From Posidonia oceanica (taxonomy: Eukaryota > Streptophyta > Magnoliopsida > Alismatales > Posidoniaceae), in NCBI GenBank assembly GCA_037176725.1, contig JAZBRS010000026.1, forward strand, positions 57,018,501 to 57,082,500: 64,000 bases of DNA, given 5' to 3'. Numbering within the stretch: position 1 is the stretch's first letter; each line of letters begins with the position of its first letter. Positions 46,376 through 58,734 of this stretch are shown in pieces. The translations under genes were made by a program, and so were the position numbers. Under the pieces are notes generated by a model. That model was not told where the DNA came from and searched no databases. It saw only the letters and a list, made by a program, of their open reading frames with translations.

Positions 46376-47485
46376 TGCCGGCTGATAAGTCCGATATCTT
46401 ATCATTCTCATCATGATCTTGCCCCCTCTTATCAATCAATCAATCACTCGTGCTAGGCTGATATCCGAAACTATCAATCTATCAAACTCGTGCTAGGCTG
46501 ATATCCGAAACTATCAACAATCAATCACTCTCAGGCTGATAACCTAAACTATCTTCTGGCCGATCCATGGTTGGCCCGCAGTTGTGTTATACGGCTGACA
46601 TCCAGTAACTGTCCCTCGTAATTGCACTTTTCCAGTTGATAGGTCTGTAAACTATCCACCGGTTGACAGGACCGTAAACTGTCGCTCCAGTTGGTAGGAC
46701 TGTAAACTACCGCGTGCAATTACGTTATACGGCTGACATCCAGTAACTGTCCCTTGCAATTGCGGTTTCCAGTTGATAGGACTGTAAACTATCCTCCAGT
46801 TGATAGGTCTGTAAACTATCCACCGGTTGACAGGACCGTAAACTGTCGTTAGGCTGATACTCCTAAACTATCACCCGCAATTGCATTATACAGCTGATAT
46901 CCAGTAACTATCCCTCATCATTGCGCGTTTCCAGTTGATAGGTCTGTAAACTATCCACCAGTTGACAGGACCGTAAACTGTCGCTCCAGTTGATAGGTCT
47001 GTAAACTATCCACCAGTTGGTAGGACTGTAAACTACCACGCGCAATGATGTTATACGGCTGACATCCAGTAACTGTCCCTCGCAATGCCGTTTCCAGTTG
47101 ATAGGACTGTAAACTATCCACCAGTTGATAGGACTGTAAACTATCCGCCGGTTGACAGGACCGTAAACTGTCGTTCCAGATGATAGACTGTAAACTATCC
47201 GGCATTGCGTTATACGGCTGATATCCAGTAACTATCACTCATGGTTTGTAGGTTCCCAGTTGATAGGACTGTAAACTATCCTCCAGTTGATAGGTCTGTA
47301 AACTATCCACCGGTTGACAGGACCGTAAACTGTCGCTAGGCTGATACTCCTAAACTATCACCCACAACCATGTTATACGGCTGATATCCAGTAACTATCA
47401 CTCACAACTGCTCCGGTTGACAGGACCGTAAACTGTCACTCCCGGTTGATAGGACCGTAAACTATCCGGACGATAAGCCCGTCAC
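46376..47485 (+). other. Nested array of about 30 covarying hairpins (copy C)
   Basis: Each unit of 19-25 bp is an inverted repeat with an 8-9 nt loop ending in TAAA/TAAC: GATAG/CTATC, GACAG/CTGTC, GGTAG/CTACC, GATA/TATC or GACA/TGTC. Every unit I checked is matched. Five groups are each enclosed by their own stem: 46618-46627 with 46714-46723; 46755-46765 with 46875-46885; 46916-46927 with 47039-47050; 47082-47090 with 47200-47208; and 47240-47249 with 47364-47372 (one bulge). CAGTTGTG at 46579-46586 pairs with CACAACTG at 47403-47410 around all of them. Groups are separated by a linker TTATACGGCTGA containing its own small hairpin. It is noncoding. Function is unknown; a structured RNA is the obvious reading. 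Confidence 0.85.
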
Positions 47486-47965
47486 CTTATCGTTTTTTTC
47501 TCCTTTTCGGCGTGACCTTGTCCCAGGAAGACGAGATCACGCACCCCCTTTCTGCGATGGGAGAGTTGGCCTCTCTCCCCTCGCGCCCTTCTTTCCTGCT
47601 AGCTTGCTCCCCGGGCGGGGACCAGCTGCACCCTGTTTTCCTTCGCTTTGTCGTGCAAGTCTGCCCTCCCTGCCAGACATTTGCACCACATCGCGCCTTT
47701 TTACCATTTTCTTGCATCATCTCTGCACTTTCTTAGCTAGCATTGCATGTCATTTTAGCATCATCAGTATCACTTGCACAGCATCAGCATTTTCTTATAG
47801 CTGCACTAACTTTTATACTAACTCTTGCATTGCATATAGCATATCACACACAGCACAGCATCCATCTGCACTGGCATTTTGCATTGCGGCAACGGGCTAC
47901 GATCTTCGGTGCATCCGCCGAATAAGTAGCTCACGCCCATAGCAACCCGCTGCTCCCGCCGGTCA

Positions 47966-48047
47966 GATGGGGTGTCTTGTCAACCCTGAGCAGCGGCCGC
48001 GCTCCGCTTGCCCTCGCTCAGGGAGGGGCATCTGTTGACACCCCATC
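47966..48047 (+). other. Long inverted repeat across the internal/3' LTR junction (copy C)
   Basis: GATGGGGTGTC (47966-47976) is the exact reverse complement of LTR bases 48037-48047. GTCAAC (47979-47984) is complementary to LTR GTTGAC (48034-48039), an alternative to part of the first pairing. Inside them CCCTGAGC (47984-47991) pairs with GCTCAGGG (48016-48023) and AGCGG (47992-47996) with CCGCT (48004-48008). Most of the polypurine tract stays unpaired between the inner and outer stems. Copy B has the same arrangement at 61418-61499. Confidence 0.8.
48020..48028 (+). promoter_or_regulatory. Polypurine tract of copy C
   Basis: AGGGAGGGG followed by CATC and the 3' LTR. This is the plus-strand primer of reverse transcription. 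It is identical in copy B. Confidence 0.8.
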
Positions 48048-51000
48048 TTGGCAGGCCTAGACCCTTGGAGCCCTCTTGGTGATTGCTGGATCAAACCCCA
48101 ACCAAACCCTAACCCTAGTCCTCCTCTCTACCCCTCAAAAATAGCCTGTCTTGGCCTAAACCTTTACCCCCCTTCCCAACCTCAAAACCTAACCAAAATT
48201 CATAGGAAAACCCACCACTATCCACTCAACAAACCTACCCAAAAACCTAGGAATTTCCAAGCCTGACCCATTCCCAAAAACCCTAGAAAACTTAGGTAAA
48301 ACTACCCTTTTTCTACACCTTGAAACCCCTCCAAAATCCCCTTAGAATCAAACCAAAACTTCAGACCCAAGACTTCAAACCCTAGACTACCCACCCACCA
48401 ATTTTCACCCCATTCCAAGACCTTTAAGACCTCCATTCACCCAAATTATCCTTTTCTCTCTCCGGGATTATCATTTTCTCTCTCCTCTCTCTCTCCTGAT
48501 TATCACCTCTCTTTTCATCCCCTTCTTACCCTTTTTCTGGTCTGGCTGTGGGCCCCCTCTGTGCTTCTATCCTTCCTCTATCTGATCCCTATTTTTACTT
48601 TATTTTTAGCACCATTTTCCGAATTTTAAAAATCGTTTTCCTCCAACCTATCTCTTTTCCTTTTATTTCCCTCTTTTTTCCATTTCTTTCCTCCTTCTCT
48701 TTTGCTTTTCTCTCTTTTGCAAAAATCCACAAAAACCCATAAAAATCTGCAAAACCCCAAAACATAAAAGAAAAAAATCAGAACCCTAAGAAAAACAATT
48801 AAAAAAATGTTAAACAAGCAATTAACAACTTAAACTTAACTTAAGCAAGCTAAGAAGAAAACCAAGCATGCAAACTAAAAAATGCAAAACAAATCAAAAG
48901 AAAACACTGAAAAATTAAGGAAAAAACTAAAATGAGATCTAAACCCACCAAAGGTAAAAGCCCAATCACAGGAATTAAAAGACAAACCCTAAAAAAGAAG
49001 AATTAAAAATCAAATACTAAAACAAGTAATTAAAGAAGGCAAAAGACTTAACCTAGTAAACATAAGAAAAATAAGTTAAAAACTTAATTAAAAAAGAAAA
49101 GAAAAACACATCTGAAAGACTTAAAAAACACCCTATCAAATCAGAAAAATCCAACTAAAAACTTCAAGAAAAAACCAATAAATAAAAATCCAAAACATAA
49201 TTTAAAAGAGTTAAGAAGGAAGAAACCCTAAAAAGACTAAAACTTAAAAACTTAAAACCAACCCTGATTAATACGAAATTAAATCCTAAAAAATCCCAAT
49301 TAACATCCTAAGTGTCCAACAAGGGAAATACAATTTTTAAAACAATTTAAAAAAGGTTTAACAAACATTTAATCAAGTAAAAACCAATTAAAAACAAAAC
49401 CAAAACCCTAAAACCCTAATCAAGCCCAAAACACATTAACCAACTCAAAATAACCATTAAAAATCTTAATTAAAATCCTAATCTACAGCACAATCCTTCT
49501 GGCATTTTTATTTATTTTTAGTTTATTTTTACCTATTTTATTTCCCCATTCTACCCTCTCTTTCTTTCTTACTTTTCTTTTCCATTCTTTCTTTTCTTTA
49601 CTGGGCTCAATCCGGCCCGCTTCCTTTTTTCTTTTATTTCTTCGGTTTCTCCTTCGGCCCACAGTCCAGCCCGCCTTCATTCCCCCCCTTCTTCTTCCTT
49701 CTTCCCCGGTGCTTTCTCTTCCTTCCACCGGTTCTCCCGCGGCCAGCTGCAACAGCCTTCCCTCCTCATTTGAATTTTGAAGCTCCGTCCTTTCATCTAC
49801 AGCAGCTCGCCGCCTCTCCCTCGTCTCAGCGGTTTTTCCGGAGTCGGCCGACACCGGTCTTCTCTGCTGCAGTGGCCGCCGGTGGATTTCAAAAACTCCC
49901 AGCGCGCCAGCAGCCTCCCCTCCCCAGATATAAGCCTCCCGTCCATTCCTCCAACGGGATCATCATCAGAAAACCATCAGTGAGCAAGCAAGCAACGAGA
50001 GACCACCAGCAAACCAGAGAGTGGAGAGCAAACCAGAGACCAAAATCCGAATTTTCCTTCCTTTCTGTGCGACCTTCCTTCTCCCCTGATCTTCTTCCAA
50101 TTCCGGAGTGAAAAGAGAAAGGAAAAGAGAGTGTTTGTGAGTTCTGGGCATCCCGGAGAGAAGCCCTCACCAGAGCCCGATCCCCCCATCCAGTCCTCTT
50201 CTTTTCTTCTCTGAAAATATCAGCAAAGCATCCTTCTTTCTTTTCCAATCCCCCAATACCACTCCAAGCCTCCACACTTCTCCCCATTGCTTCCCCAATC
50301 TCACCCAACACTTGGCCTTCTTCCTCCAGCATTTCCCAGCCATTCCACCCCACGAAACTACCTGAAACCTCCCAGAAACACCCTGAACACCAGACCTGCA
50401 ACCCAACCCAGCTCCTTCAGCAATTCCCTCCAATCCAACTCACCACCCTCTCCCAAACTTTGTTCAGAGACTCACTGGACCTCCACCTTCTCAAAACACC
50501 AACCATCAAACCCAGCCACCCATCGTAGACCTTAAACTCCACTACAAACACCTAGACCATCTTCAGCCCAGAAAACCGACCCAGCTCCAAGACCACTCCA
50601 CATCTTCCAGAAACCCAATTCGACCGCCCAGAAGCCTTCCCCAGACTTCCAGCAACTCCCCGGAGCGCTCCATCCAAGCCGACGAGCAGCGGACACCTCC
50701 CTCGACCTCCGGCAGCATCCTCTGAACCCAGAAAAGCCGAAACGTTACCTGAGCTGTAGAACTTCGGTCCGGTCGATCAGGAAGCACCGGAGGGACGTTC
50801 TGAAGTGATTCCAACCTCCGCGAGCAGCCGGCAACGTCTGCAGCAACCAGACGGCCTCCACCGGCGACAGCTGAAACCACTGACGTCGGGGGAACGACTC
50901 AGGCGCGGGAAAAGGTAATCACTGCTTCCCCTAGCTTCCTCTCCTTCTTCTCTTGCTTCCCCAGCCTTTAGAATAGGCTTTCCGGTCCTCCTGCTCCGTC

Positions 51001-53964
51001 ATCAGCTCACCGGACAGTCCTCCTTCTCCGACGCCGGCTGCTTTTCCTCCGGGCACTCCGACCAGCAGAGCGAGCTCCAGTCGACCCCCGGAGCTCCGGA
51101 TGATCGCCGATGTCGCTCTCCGGCCTCCCGCGCATCCTCAGCCTCCCCTGTCGACGGCACGAGCTCTGGAAGCTTTGTGCTACAGTGCTCGTCGCCGTCG
51201 ACGATCAACACTGTTCATTTATTTTTCTTCAGTATAGTTTTAGGTGTAAATATTGCATGTTTAACTTAAGTTTTTCAATTTTTGCACTTTAGTCCTTATT
51301 TCATTTAGTCTGCTTGGTTTTTAATTGAATACTATGCTAAATTGCATAATCTGTTTATAGTTTCCCATATTTGCAAGTAGATCCATTTACTGTGCTGTGC
51401 TGTTATGATATTTTGTAGTTTAGTCCACCTGTTTTCTTTTTTTGCACTTAAGTCCTGCACCAAGTCAGTTCATTTATTTACTTATATTTTACCATACTGC
51501 ATTGCATCCTGGCCCTTTGCATGTTTTTATTTTTGCATTTAAGTCCCATGCACTGTTAGAACTTAGGATTATTTTTTATTTTTGCATACTGCATTGCATT
51601 CCAAGTCCCTGCATTTTTCTGTTTTTGCATTTAAGTACATGCACTATAGAAACTTAGGTTCTGATTTTTATTTTTGGTTGATGCATTGCATATTTGCCCC
51701 TCTGCTTTATCATATTTGCAGTTAGGTCCATTTTAAATGGACAGTAACTGTGCTGCATGCATTTTAACTTACTGCATTGCATTTTTAACCCCATATTTTC
51801 CAGAAATTGCACTGTGGTCCTGTCATTTAATTTTCAGAGCATATTTTCCATACTAAATTGCATTTTCAACCCCTGCATGATTTCAAAACCACACTTAGGT
51901 CCCTGCATGCTTTAAAAATCATGTGAAAAGACCATTTTGCCCCTAGGTTGCATTTTAGCCCCTATGCCTACCAAATTTCATACAGACCTTCCACTAGTAC
52001 CCCCAGACTCCCCAGGACCTTGTTTTCTGGAAAATTTGCATCTTAGACCCTAGATTTTTTCAAAATTGCACTCTGACCCCTTTTGGTTTCAAAATCTCTT
52101 TCAAAGCATACCTTCTTTTCAAAACACCTTTCTGAGCCTAGTTTTTTGCCAAATAGACCCTTGTCTTCCCCTGTTTTCAAAATCCTCTCCTGTGGAACCC
52201 TGTTTTCTGGGAAATTTGCACTTTTAGCCCCTCTTCTTTTCCAAAATGCTTTCTGAACTCCTGGTTTTTTCTCAAATTACTTCTCTTTGCTTTTCATGCT
52301 TTTGCATGCATCCTGCACTCATTTAGTCTTGCATTTTAGCATCTTCTAGCACACACTTAGCACTTCTAGCTCCCTTTCACTTGGGAGGACCTTTTTGCAC
52401 ATCCCTAGGACCTCCTGAACACCTAGATCTGTTCTTCTCCCCTGTTCTGACCCTTCTGCCTTGGAGCTGTGATATCTTCCAATCCGGCCGTTGGATCTTC
52501 TCAAATGAGCTGCCCAGGCGACCGCAGTAAAGCATTCTTCAGCATAGACTAGACAGATTTCAGATCAGGCTCCCGGATTTCCAGGTATGTCCTCCTGAAC
52601 CCCTGCATTGTATTCATTTGCACGCCATCCGCACAGTTTTCCTTGTTTTCGCTTTCTGTCTCTTTGAGCATGTAGAATAGGACTTCCCCTTTCTGCTTGT
52701 CTATTTAAATCCTCGTTTCGCGTTTCCCTGTGTGTTTCGTGTTGCGTTCTCCCTGGATTTGCCACTTTATGTGACTTTCTTTCCCTTTTTCCACGATCCG
52801 ATCGCATCGCGAGCTTTGGGCAGCATGCGAGACACACCGTGGAACGGTTTAGTGGGAAACAGTCGCAAAGAGGTGGTAATCCCTCCATTTGCCCCTTCTC
52901 CCCTCAGTAGGTCTTCACATCTACTCTGAGTGGTCCTAAACAGCGTTTGTTCTTATACACACGTTGTCTTGCCTCCCCTTTGACCCCTTTTAATCTCTTT
53001 CTGCATTCTTGCATTTGCATGGCTTTTTCTGAGGTTTTTGCTTCGCTGTTTTGGCACTGTTTTGCGTGCCCATCTGTTTTCTTGTCTCGTTTTGCACACT
53101 GTCTTGCCTTCTCGTTCGTTTTGCGTGCCGATTTTATTCTTTTGCCCCGTTTTGCGTACCATTCTGTTTTCTCTTCCTGTTTTGCATACCTTCCTGCTCT
53201 CTTGTCTCGTTTTGCGCACTGCCTTGTTTTCCGCTCGTTTTGCGTGGCGGTTTCGCTCTTTTGCATCGTTTTGCATGCGTTGTTCGCTTCCGCCTCGTTT
53301 TGCGTGTTTCGCGCCGTTTTCTCTTGCATGTCGATCCCATTGCATGGTTTTCACGCTGTTTTGTTTTCTCGCTTGCATTTGCATATAGGGCTGTGATGCT
53401 TACTGCCTGGAGTTCTCACGAGCTAGGTTACGCCTGGTTCGGAACCCAGACAGCGCAGTTGAGCACTTAGAGAGCACGTTTACTTCCTTGCATTGTTTCT
53501 TCCCACCTAGAGCACTCCTTGAGCATTCATTTAGGCATTCATAGGCACATAGGCATTCAATCCTGCATCTTTCTGCGTATGCGAGCGTAAGCCTAGAAAG
53601 ACCGATTTTCAGACGTATCGGGGGTGCCTAATACCTTTCCCGCACGTAACAGGAGTCCTTACCCTGTCTTTTGGCCCGTAATGACCGTACCGCCTTATCC
53701 TAGGCTAGAGTCATCTCATTTGCATTTGTTTGCATTTGTTTCCCTTTGCATTGCTTTGCTTTGCATTTATTGCTCGGTTTTGTGCGTTAAATCACGCATT
53801 ACCCCGATTTTTCTTCGTCTTCCGTTAATAGACGTGGTGGTGACTCTGATTTGTCTTATCTTTTCCTTTTTCTCCTCGATTTTAAGTGTTTTTCGAGTTG
53901 AGCCTCTTCCTCGGATCTCAATCGCCGCTAAATAGCGAGCCTGGTTCCGATCGGGATCGCTACA
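48033..53964 (+). repeat. 3' LTR of copy C (5932 bp)
   Basis: Nearly identical to 25510-31442. Differences seen by eye are scattered substitutions and few length changes. Its repeat cluster is at 53043-53320 and its TATA-like box at 49928. It ends GCTACA directly at the AAGAC target duplication, after which copy B resumes inside pol. Confidence 0.95.
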
Positions 53965-53969
53965 AAGAC
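53965..53969. repeat. Target-site duplication of copy C, right half
   Basis: AAGAC, identical to 25505-25509. Confidence 0.95.
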
Positions 53970-55747
53970 ATTCTCTTTGCAATGGAGGACTCTGAGCAGA
54001 AAAATCTTGAGAAACAAGAGGAATGGCAGCTCTACTTTGATGGTGCAGTCAACAAAAAGGGCCGAGGCGTAGGCGCAGTACTGACCACGCCCCAGGGACA
54101 GATGATTCCCTTCGCGAGGAAGCTGACTTTTGCATGCACAAACAATGAAGCGGAGTATGAAGCATGCATCCTAGGGTTGAAAGTCGCCCTCGAACATGAG
54201 GCGCAGAAGCTGCATGTGCACGGTGATGCCATGCTGGTAATTTCTCAAGTGAACGGCGACTGGAGGACAAAAGATCCCAAGCTTGTGCCGTATCACGAAC
54301 ACCTGCTGAGGCTGATGGAAGAATTGAGAGCATTTGCTTCACATACATGAACAGAGCCAAGAACGCGTACGCAGACGCATTGGCAACTTTGGCATCCTGG
54401 CTCACTATATCTGAAGACGGTGCAGTGGATGTATCCGTTACTCGCATTGAGCAGCCTGCATATTGCCTGAACATAGAAGAGGCGGATCCAGCAGAGGAGC
54501 AGCCCTGGTATCGAGATATAAAATCTTTCCTAGAGTCTGGCAGCTTTCCTCCCGATACCGCAGCAGCAGACAAGAGAACTCTGGCGCGTCTGGCGTCAAA
54601 GTATGTGTTGGGGGCTGGGCAGCTGTACAGAAGGTCATATAATCAGATGCTACTACGCTACTTGAGCAAATCGGAGGCTGACACGCTGATGCTCCAAGTG
54701 CATACGGGAACCTGTGGCCCGCACATGAACGGCGTCCTCCTGGCCATGAAGATCATGCTCCAGGGATATTTCTGGCAGACCATGGAAGCTGACTGCTGCC
54801 GGTTCGTGCGTAGATGCCACAACTGTCAGATTCATGGTAACTTCATCAAGGCCCCTCCACATCAGCTGCACAACATGTCTTCGCCATGGCCTTTCTCCAC
54901 CTGGGGGATCGATGTCATTGGCGCCATCCACCCTGCTGCTTCAAATGGTCATCGCTACATTCTGGTGGCGATCGATTACTTTACCAAGTGGGTGGAAGCA
55001 GCCTCTTACAGGACAGTCACCGCTCTGGCAACAGAAAAATTTATCAGAAACAATATCGTTGCCCGATATGGGGTCCCGCACTCAGTCATCTCTGATAATG
55101 GCACAAACTTCATTGCCAAAAGGATCGAGGAATTCATGCAAAGTCTTAAGATCAAGCATCATCGATCCTCGCCCTATCAGCCACAGATGAACGGAGCTGT
55201 GGAGTCTGCAAATAAGAACATTGTCAAAATCCTGAAGAAAATGGCAGAAACCCACAAGGATTGGCACGACATGCTCCCATACGCACTCTGGGCGTACAGG
55301 ACATCAATCCGGACCTCTATAGGAGCCACCCCGTACTCTCTGGTGTACGGAATGGAAGTGGTGTTACCTGTTGAAGTAGAGATCCCCTCTCTGCGGATCC
55401 TACGAGAAGCTGATTTGGAAGAGGCAGAATGGGTCGAAGACCGCTGCATCCAACTGAACTTAATTGATGAGCGCAGACTGCAAGCTATGCACAACGCTCA
55501 TTGCTATCAGAAGCGGATGGCCAGAGCATTCTTGAAGAAGGTCCAGCCCAGAAACTTTCAGCCAGGGGACCTTGTCTTGCGCGCCATTCATTTGCCTGAC
55601 GGTCGAGGGAAATTCCGACCCAACTGGCGTGGCCCCTTTGTGGTCAAGCAGATCTTTTTGGGAGGCGCTGCAACCCTTGAGGATATGGACCGGGTCGAGC
55701 AGTCTGAGCCCGTCAACCTCTGCTATCTAAAGAAGTACTATCAGTAG
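53970..55747 (+). pseudogene. gag-pol: Copy B archaeal-type RNase H and integrase, second part of pol
   Basis: It continues the frame interrupted at 25509 (the codons that follow GATGAAGAC). The RNase H has FDGAV, NNEAEYEA and HGDAMLVISQ. A 1-nt loss at about 54325 (GAATTGAGAGC here, GAATTCAAGAGC in copy C) shifts the frame before its last catalytic block. The integrase frame is then open to the stop at 55745-55747 with no internal stop: VHTGTCGPH and CHNC, Asp at 54911-54913 and 55094-55096, Glu at 55202-55204 (DX35E). This integrase is better preserved than that of copy C, but it is cut from the rest of pol by a 28-kb insertion. Confidence 0.92.
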
Positions 55748-57249
55748 CCGAAAGCGGCCCCGTGGCAGACACCCTTCTCCCACTTGCACTTGCATTCTCG
55801 CCTCTTGCCACATCTTTTCAAATCATCATCGTCATCCTTTCAACTCTTGCATTCTCTCTCTCCAAAATCATCATTGTCATCCTCTCAAGCATTGTATCTT
55901 TGGCCCGGTGATGAAAACCGGAAGTGCTTGCCTGCTCTGGAAAGAGTCACCCTACCTCACCTGGCACTACTCAGATGTCTTAGCTAGTGAGGGAGCCACC
56001 ACCAACGAGGACAGGCGAACCGCCTAATCTCGCAAGGACATACACCTCTGAGGGAGAAAAAATGTTAGGATGTGAGTCTGGAAAAAGCGAGAGTAGACAC
56101 CTAGGTTTGGGCACATCCAAGGAACAGAAGACGAAGACAGAAGCCGGCCCTAGAGATAGGGGTGTGCAGTCTAACCCTGCTCCTTCTACCCATCACACAG
56201 CAGACCCAAAGCCTAGACCCATTACATTTCAAACACCCTCCTTTTGCCACCAAAATGGGGATAGCAAAAGCCTAAAAAAAAAAAAAAGAGAGAAAAGCAA
56301 AACAACAAGCAAAAAAAAAAAGAGAAAAGAGATAGAACAAAAACTCAAAAAAAGAGGGAAAAAGCAAGCAAAGCAAAAAAAAGGAAAATGCAGCCCGAAA
56401 AACACAGGCACCATTATCCCTCATGCTTCACTAGAGATCCCCAGCATGTCGAGCTTAAAAGAATCTACCACATCCCTTCAAGAGCGAACACTCACCCTTC
56501 TCCTAGCTAGGGGCAGAGAAAGACTGCATGCCTATGAGGGAGAAATCAATCAAAAAAAGAGAGCTGAAAGAATAGGTGTAGGTCCTGAGAGTTCAGCCAA
56601 TAGCCTGTCCTCACCACACCACCACCTGTACAATGCCAACATCCATTCCGGAGCGCCACCAGCAAGCCAAGAGTCTAGGTAGGGCCCAGTGAGTCAGGGA
56701 CCACTCCCTTCCTTTGCAGCAGGCACCAAAGCACTCCGTATGCTGAGGGCATCCAAGCATACTCATCTATCCAAGCATACTCATCTATCCAAGCATACTC
56801 ATTCATCCAAGCATACTCATTCATCCAAGCATACTCATCCATCCGAGCATACTACTCATCTTCATAAGCATATCATCTGCATCATGCATACATGCATCTT
56901 CTTCTATCATTCCTTTTCCTATCAATTTCTCCCGCTCTGCAACGCGCTTCGGCCCTGAGACAGTACTCCTCCCCAACAGAGCGCATTGACGCCACTCGAG
57001 CTGCGCTGGTCCAGATCCCCTGCCAGCCCTCGCCCCCGTGTCCGCAAGACTGCTGCAGAATCCCCTTGCTTATCAATGCTTAATTGCTATGTTCTGTTAT
57101 CACTTTGCTAGATTGCATGTGGAACTACATTTTCAGTCTCAGCTTCTGCTTGTTGTCAATGATTACATACCTGCGAGATCTGCTTGTTTATTGCTAGTAG
57201 GTACCTTCAAGCTCTGCAGCTATCAGCCTATGTCTCTGCGATCAGCGCA
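55748..57249 (+). other. Spacer between pol and the 3' ORF (copy B)
   Basis: Homologous to 41533-43059. It contains the A-rich stretch (56270-56390) and a short CATCCAAGCATACTCAT array (56750-56860). A 231-aa frame from GTG 55987 crosses the A-run. It is rejected as a gene because its homologue in copy C ends at the A-run and the two differ mainly by amino-acid changes. Confidence 0.55.
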
Positions 57250-58452
57250 ATGGGCTTCCCAACTCTGTTAACTCCAACTCACTGCTCGGAAACCTTGCGA
57301 GAATGGATCGGCAGGCTCACTTAGGAAGACTGTGAGAAGCTGCGCCTCTGGGGGATCCCAACTAAACTGCTGAAAGCCGCTGACGTGGAAGTCAGCCGTC
57401 ACCTTCTGTGTGCCGCCGCAAGATTCTGGAAACCAGCGCACCATGTCTTTCGCTTTGGCAAAACTGAGCTGACACCTACACTGGAAGAGGTGCGTCGGAT
57501 CTGCGACTTTTCCAAGATCCTGGGGCCGCCTGTTTTCATGAGGCGAGATGGATATCTCAAGGTCCTGAGCCAGCTAACTGGGCTCCCCACTCGAACCTGC
57601 CAACAGAAACTAATCTGCACTAGTGGGCCTGAACCTATGCTTCGCCTTGCGCACTTCGATGATATCATGAACAAGAGCGCAGAACTCGGAGATGAGCTGT
57701 GGCTCCGAGGATTTGTTATCCGCTTCCTGGGCGAGCTGATCTTTACTCATGGCCGACTAACGGTGGCCATTGAGGTTGCAGAAATTGCATTAGCTGTGGT
57801 GACCCAGCACATAGACCTAGCACCAGTTGTCCTGGCAGAGACCTATCACGGGCTGGACCGCATCTCTCATCGCTACCGCCACTTCCACGGTTGCAGAGCA
57901 CTCATACAAGTCTGGCTGACCGCGCACTTAGAGATGAACCTCTTGCGCCCTCAAGTGCATGCCTTTGAAGCTTACTGCAGCAGCGCCCGTGCCAAGACAG
58001 AAAAGAGCGTCAAAGAAGAATACGAGAAGCTATCAGCACTGACTGACGACGCTGTAACCTGGCGTATTGTCCCCTCTGTAGCCGAGTCATTTACTGTCTT
58101 CTTCAGCACGCGCGACGTGCGGCTGATCATTCTACCAGGCTTCACAGCAGGCGTAGAGTACCATCCAATCAGGGTCATGCGCCAGTTCGGCTTCCAGCAG
58201 GGCGCCTTCATTGACAGTACAGCGCCCGAGCTTCTACAGATGTACCCTCTCAGCACAACTGCCCCAACCAAGAAGCTCGCTAGTCTGATGCAGCATGGGG
58301 TCCAATCAACAGACATTGCAGCTGTGAGAGGTGTAAGATGCACCCCAGAATATGAAGCTGAAGTCCGAGAGCTCTGGCCTATTTCTGAGGTTCCACCAGG
58401 CGGCCCCCTATTCCCCGACTCCAAGCAGTCGAAGAAGGCCCGAACTGACTAG
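57250..58452 (+). pseudogene. Plant-mobile-domain-like 3' ORF of copy B, one nonsense codon
   Basis: It aligns end to end with the intact 400-aa ORF at 43060-44262. TAG at 57322-57324 replaces the CTA seen in copy C at codon 25. The rest is open. The residues of the core blocks (ELTPTLEEVRRIC, RFLGELIFTHGRLTVAIEVA, ALIQVWLTAHLEM) are conserved. Many differences are silent. A shortened product from a later start is possible, but only low-scoring starts exist before the core. Confidence 0.75.
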
Positions 58453-58734
58453 GCCATTGTGCAATCATAATGTGGTCTTCTTTCAAGTCATGCTGTACAT
58501 CTTCTGGCCTGCCACAGGCATTGTACTCATCAAGTTTTATCAATGAAAAAAAAAACTGTTTCTGCTATCTGCTTGCACTTCAAGACTGTTCAATGCATTG
58601 CATATTCATTATCATCATCATCTCAGGCCCTCTGGCCAGACTTGCAGCCATCGCAATGCAGCAAAGTCCCCAGCACCCAAGCCGGAGTCCAGAACCTCTA
58701 CGGACCCGCGTCGTCAAGCTACGCCATCTGGCGT

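Larger units (their letters stand above)
25510..53964 (+). mobile_element. Copy C: complete 28.5-kb Tat/Ogre-like retrotransposon nested in copy B
   Basis: It has two LTRs (5933 and 5932 bp) that differ at only some dozens of positions by eye, TG...CA termini, a 5-bp target duplication, PBS, polypurine tract, gag-pol with two RNase H domains, a 3' ORF and a 3-kb hairpin-repeat region. It sits in the pol of a close relative, between the first RNase H and the archaeal-type RNase H. Nesting proves it is younger than copy B. Its polyprotein carries one frameshift and four stops, so it would need proteins from other copies to move. Confidence 0.95.
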
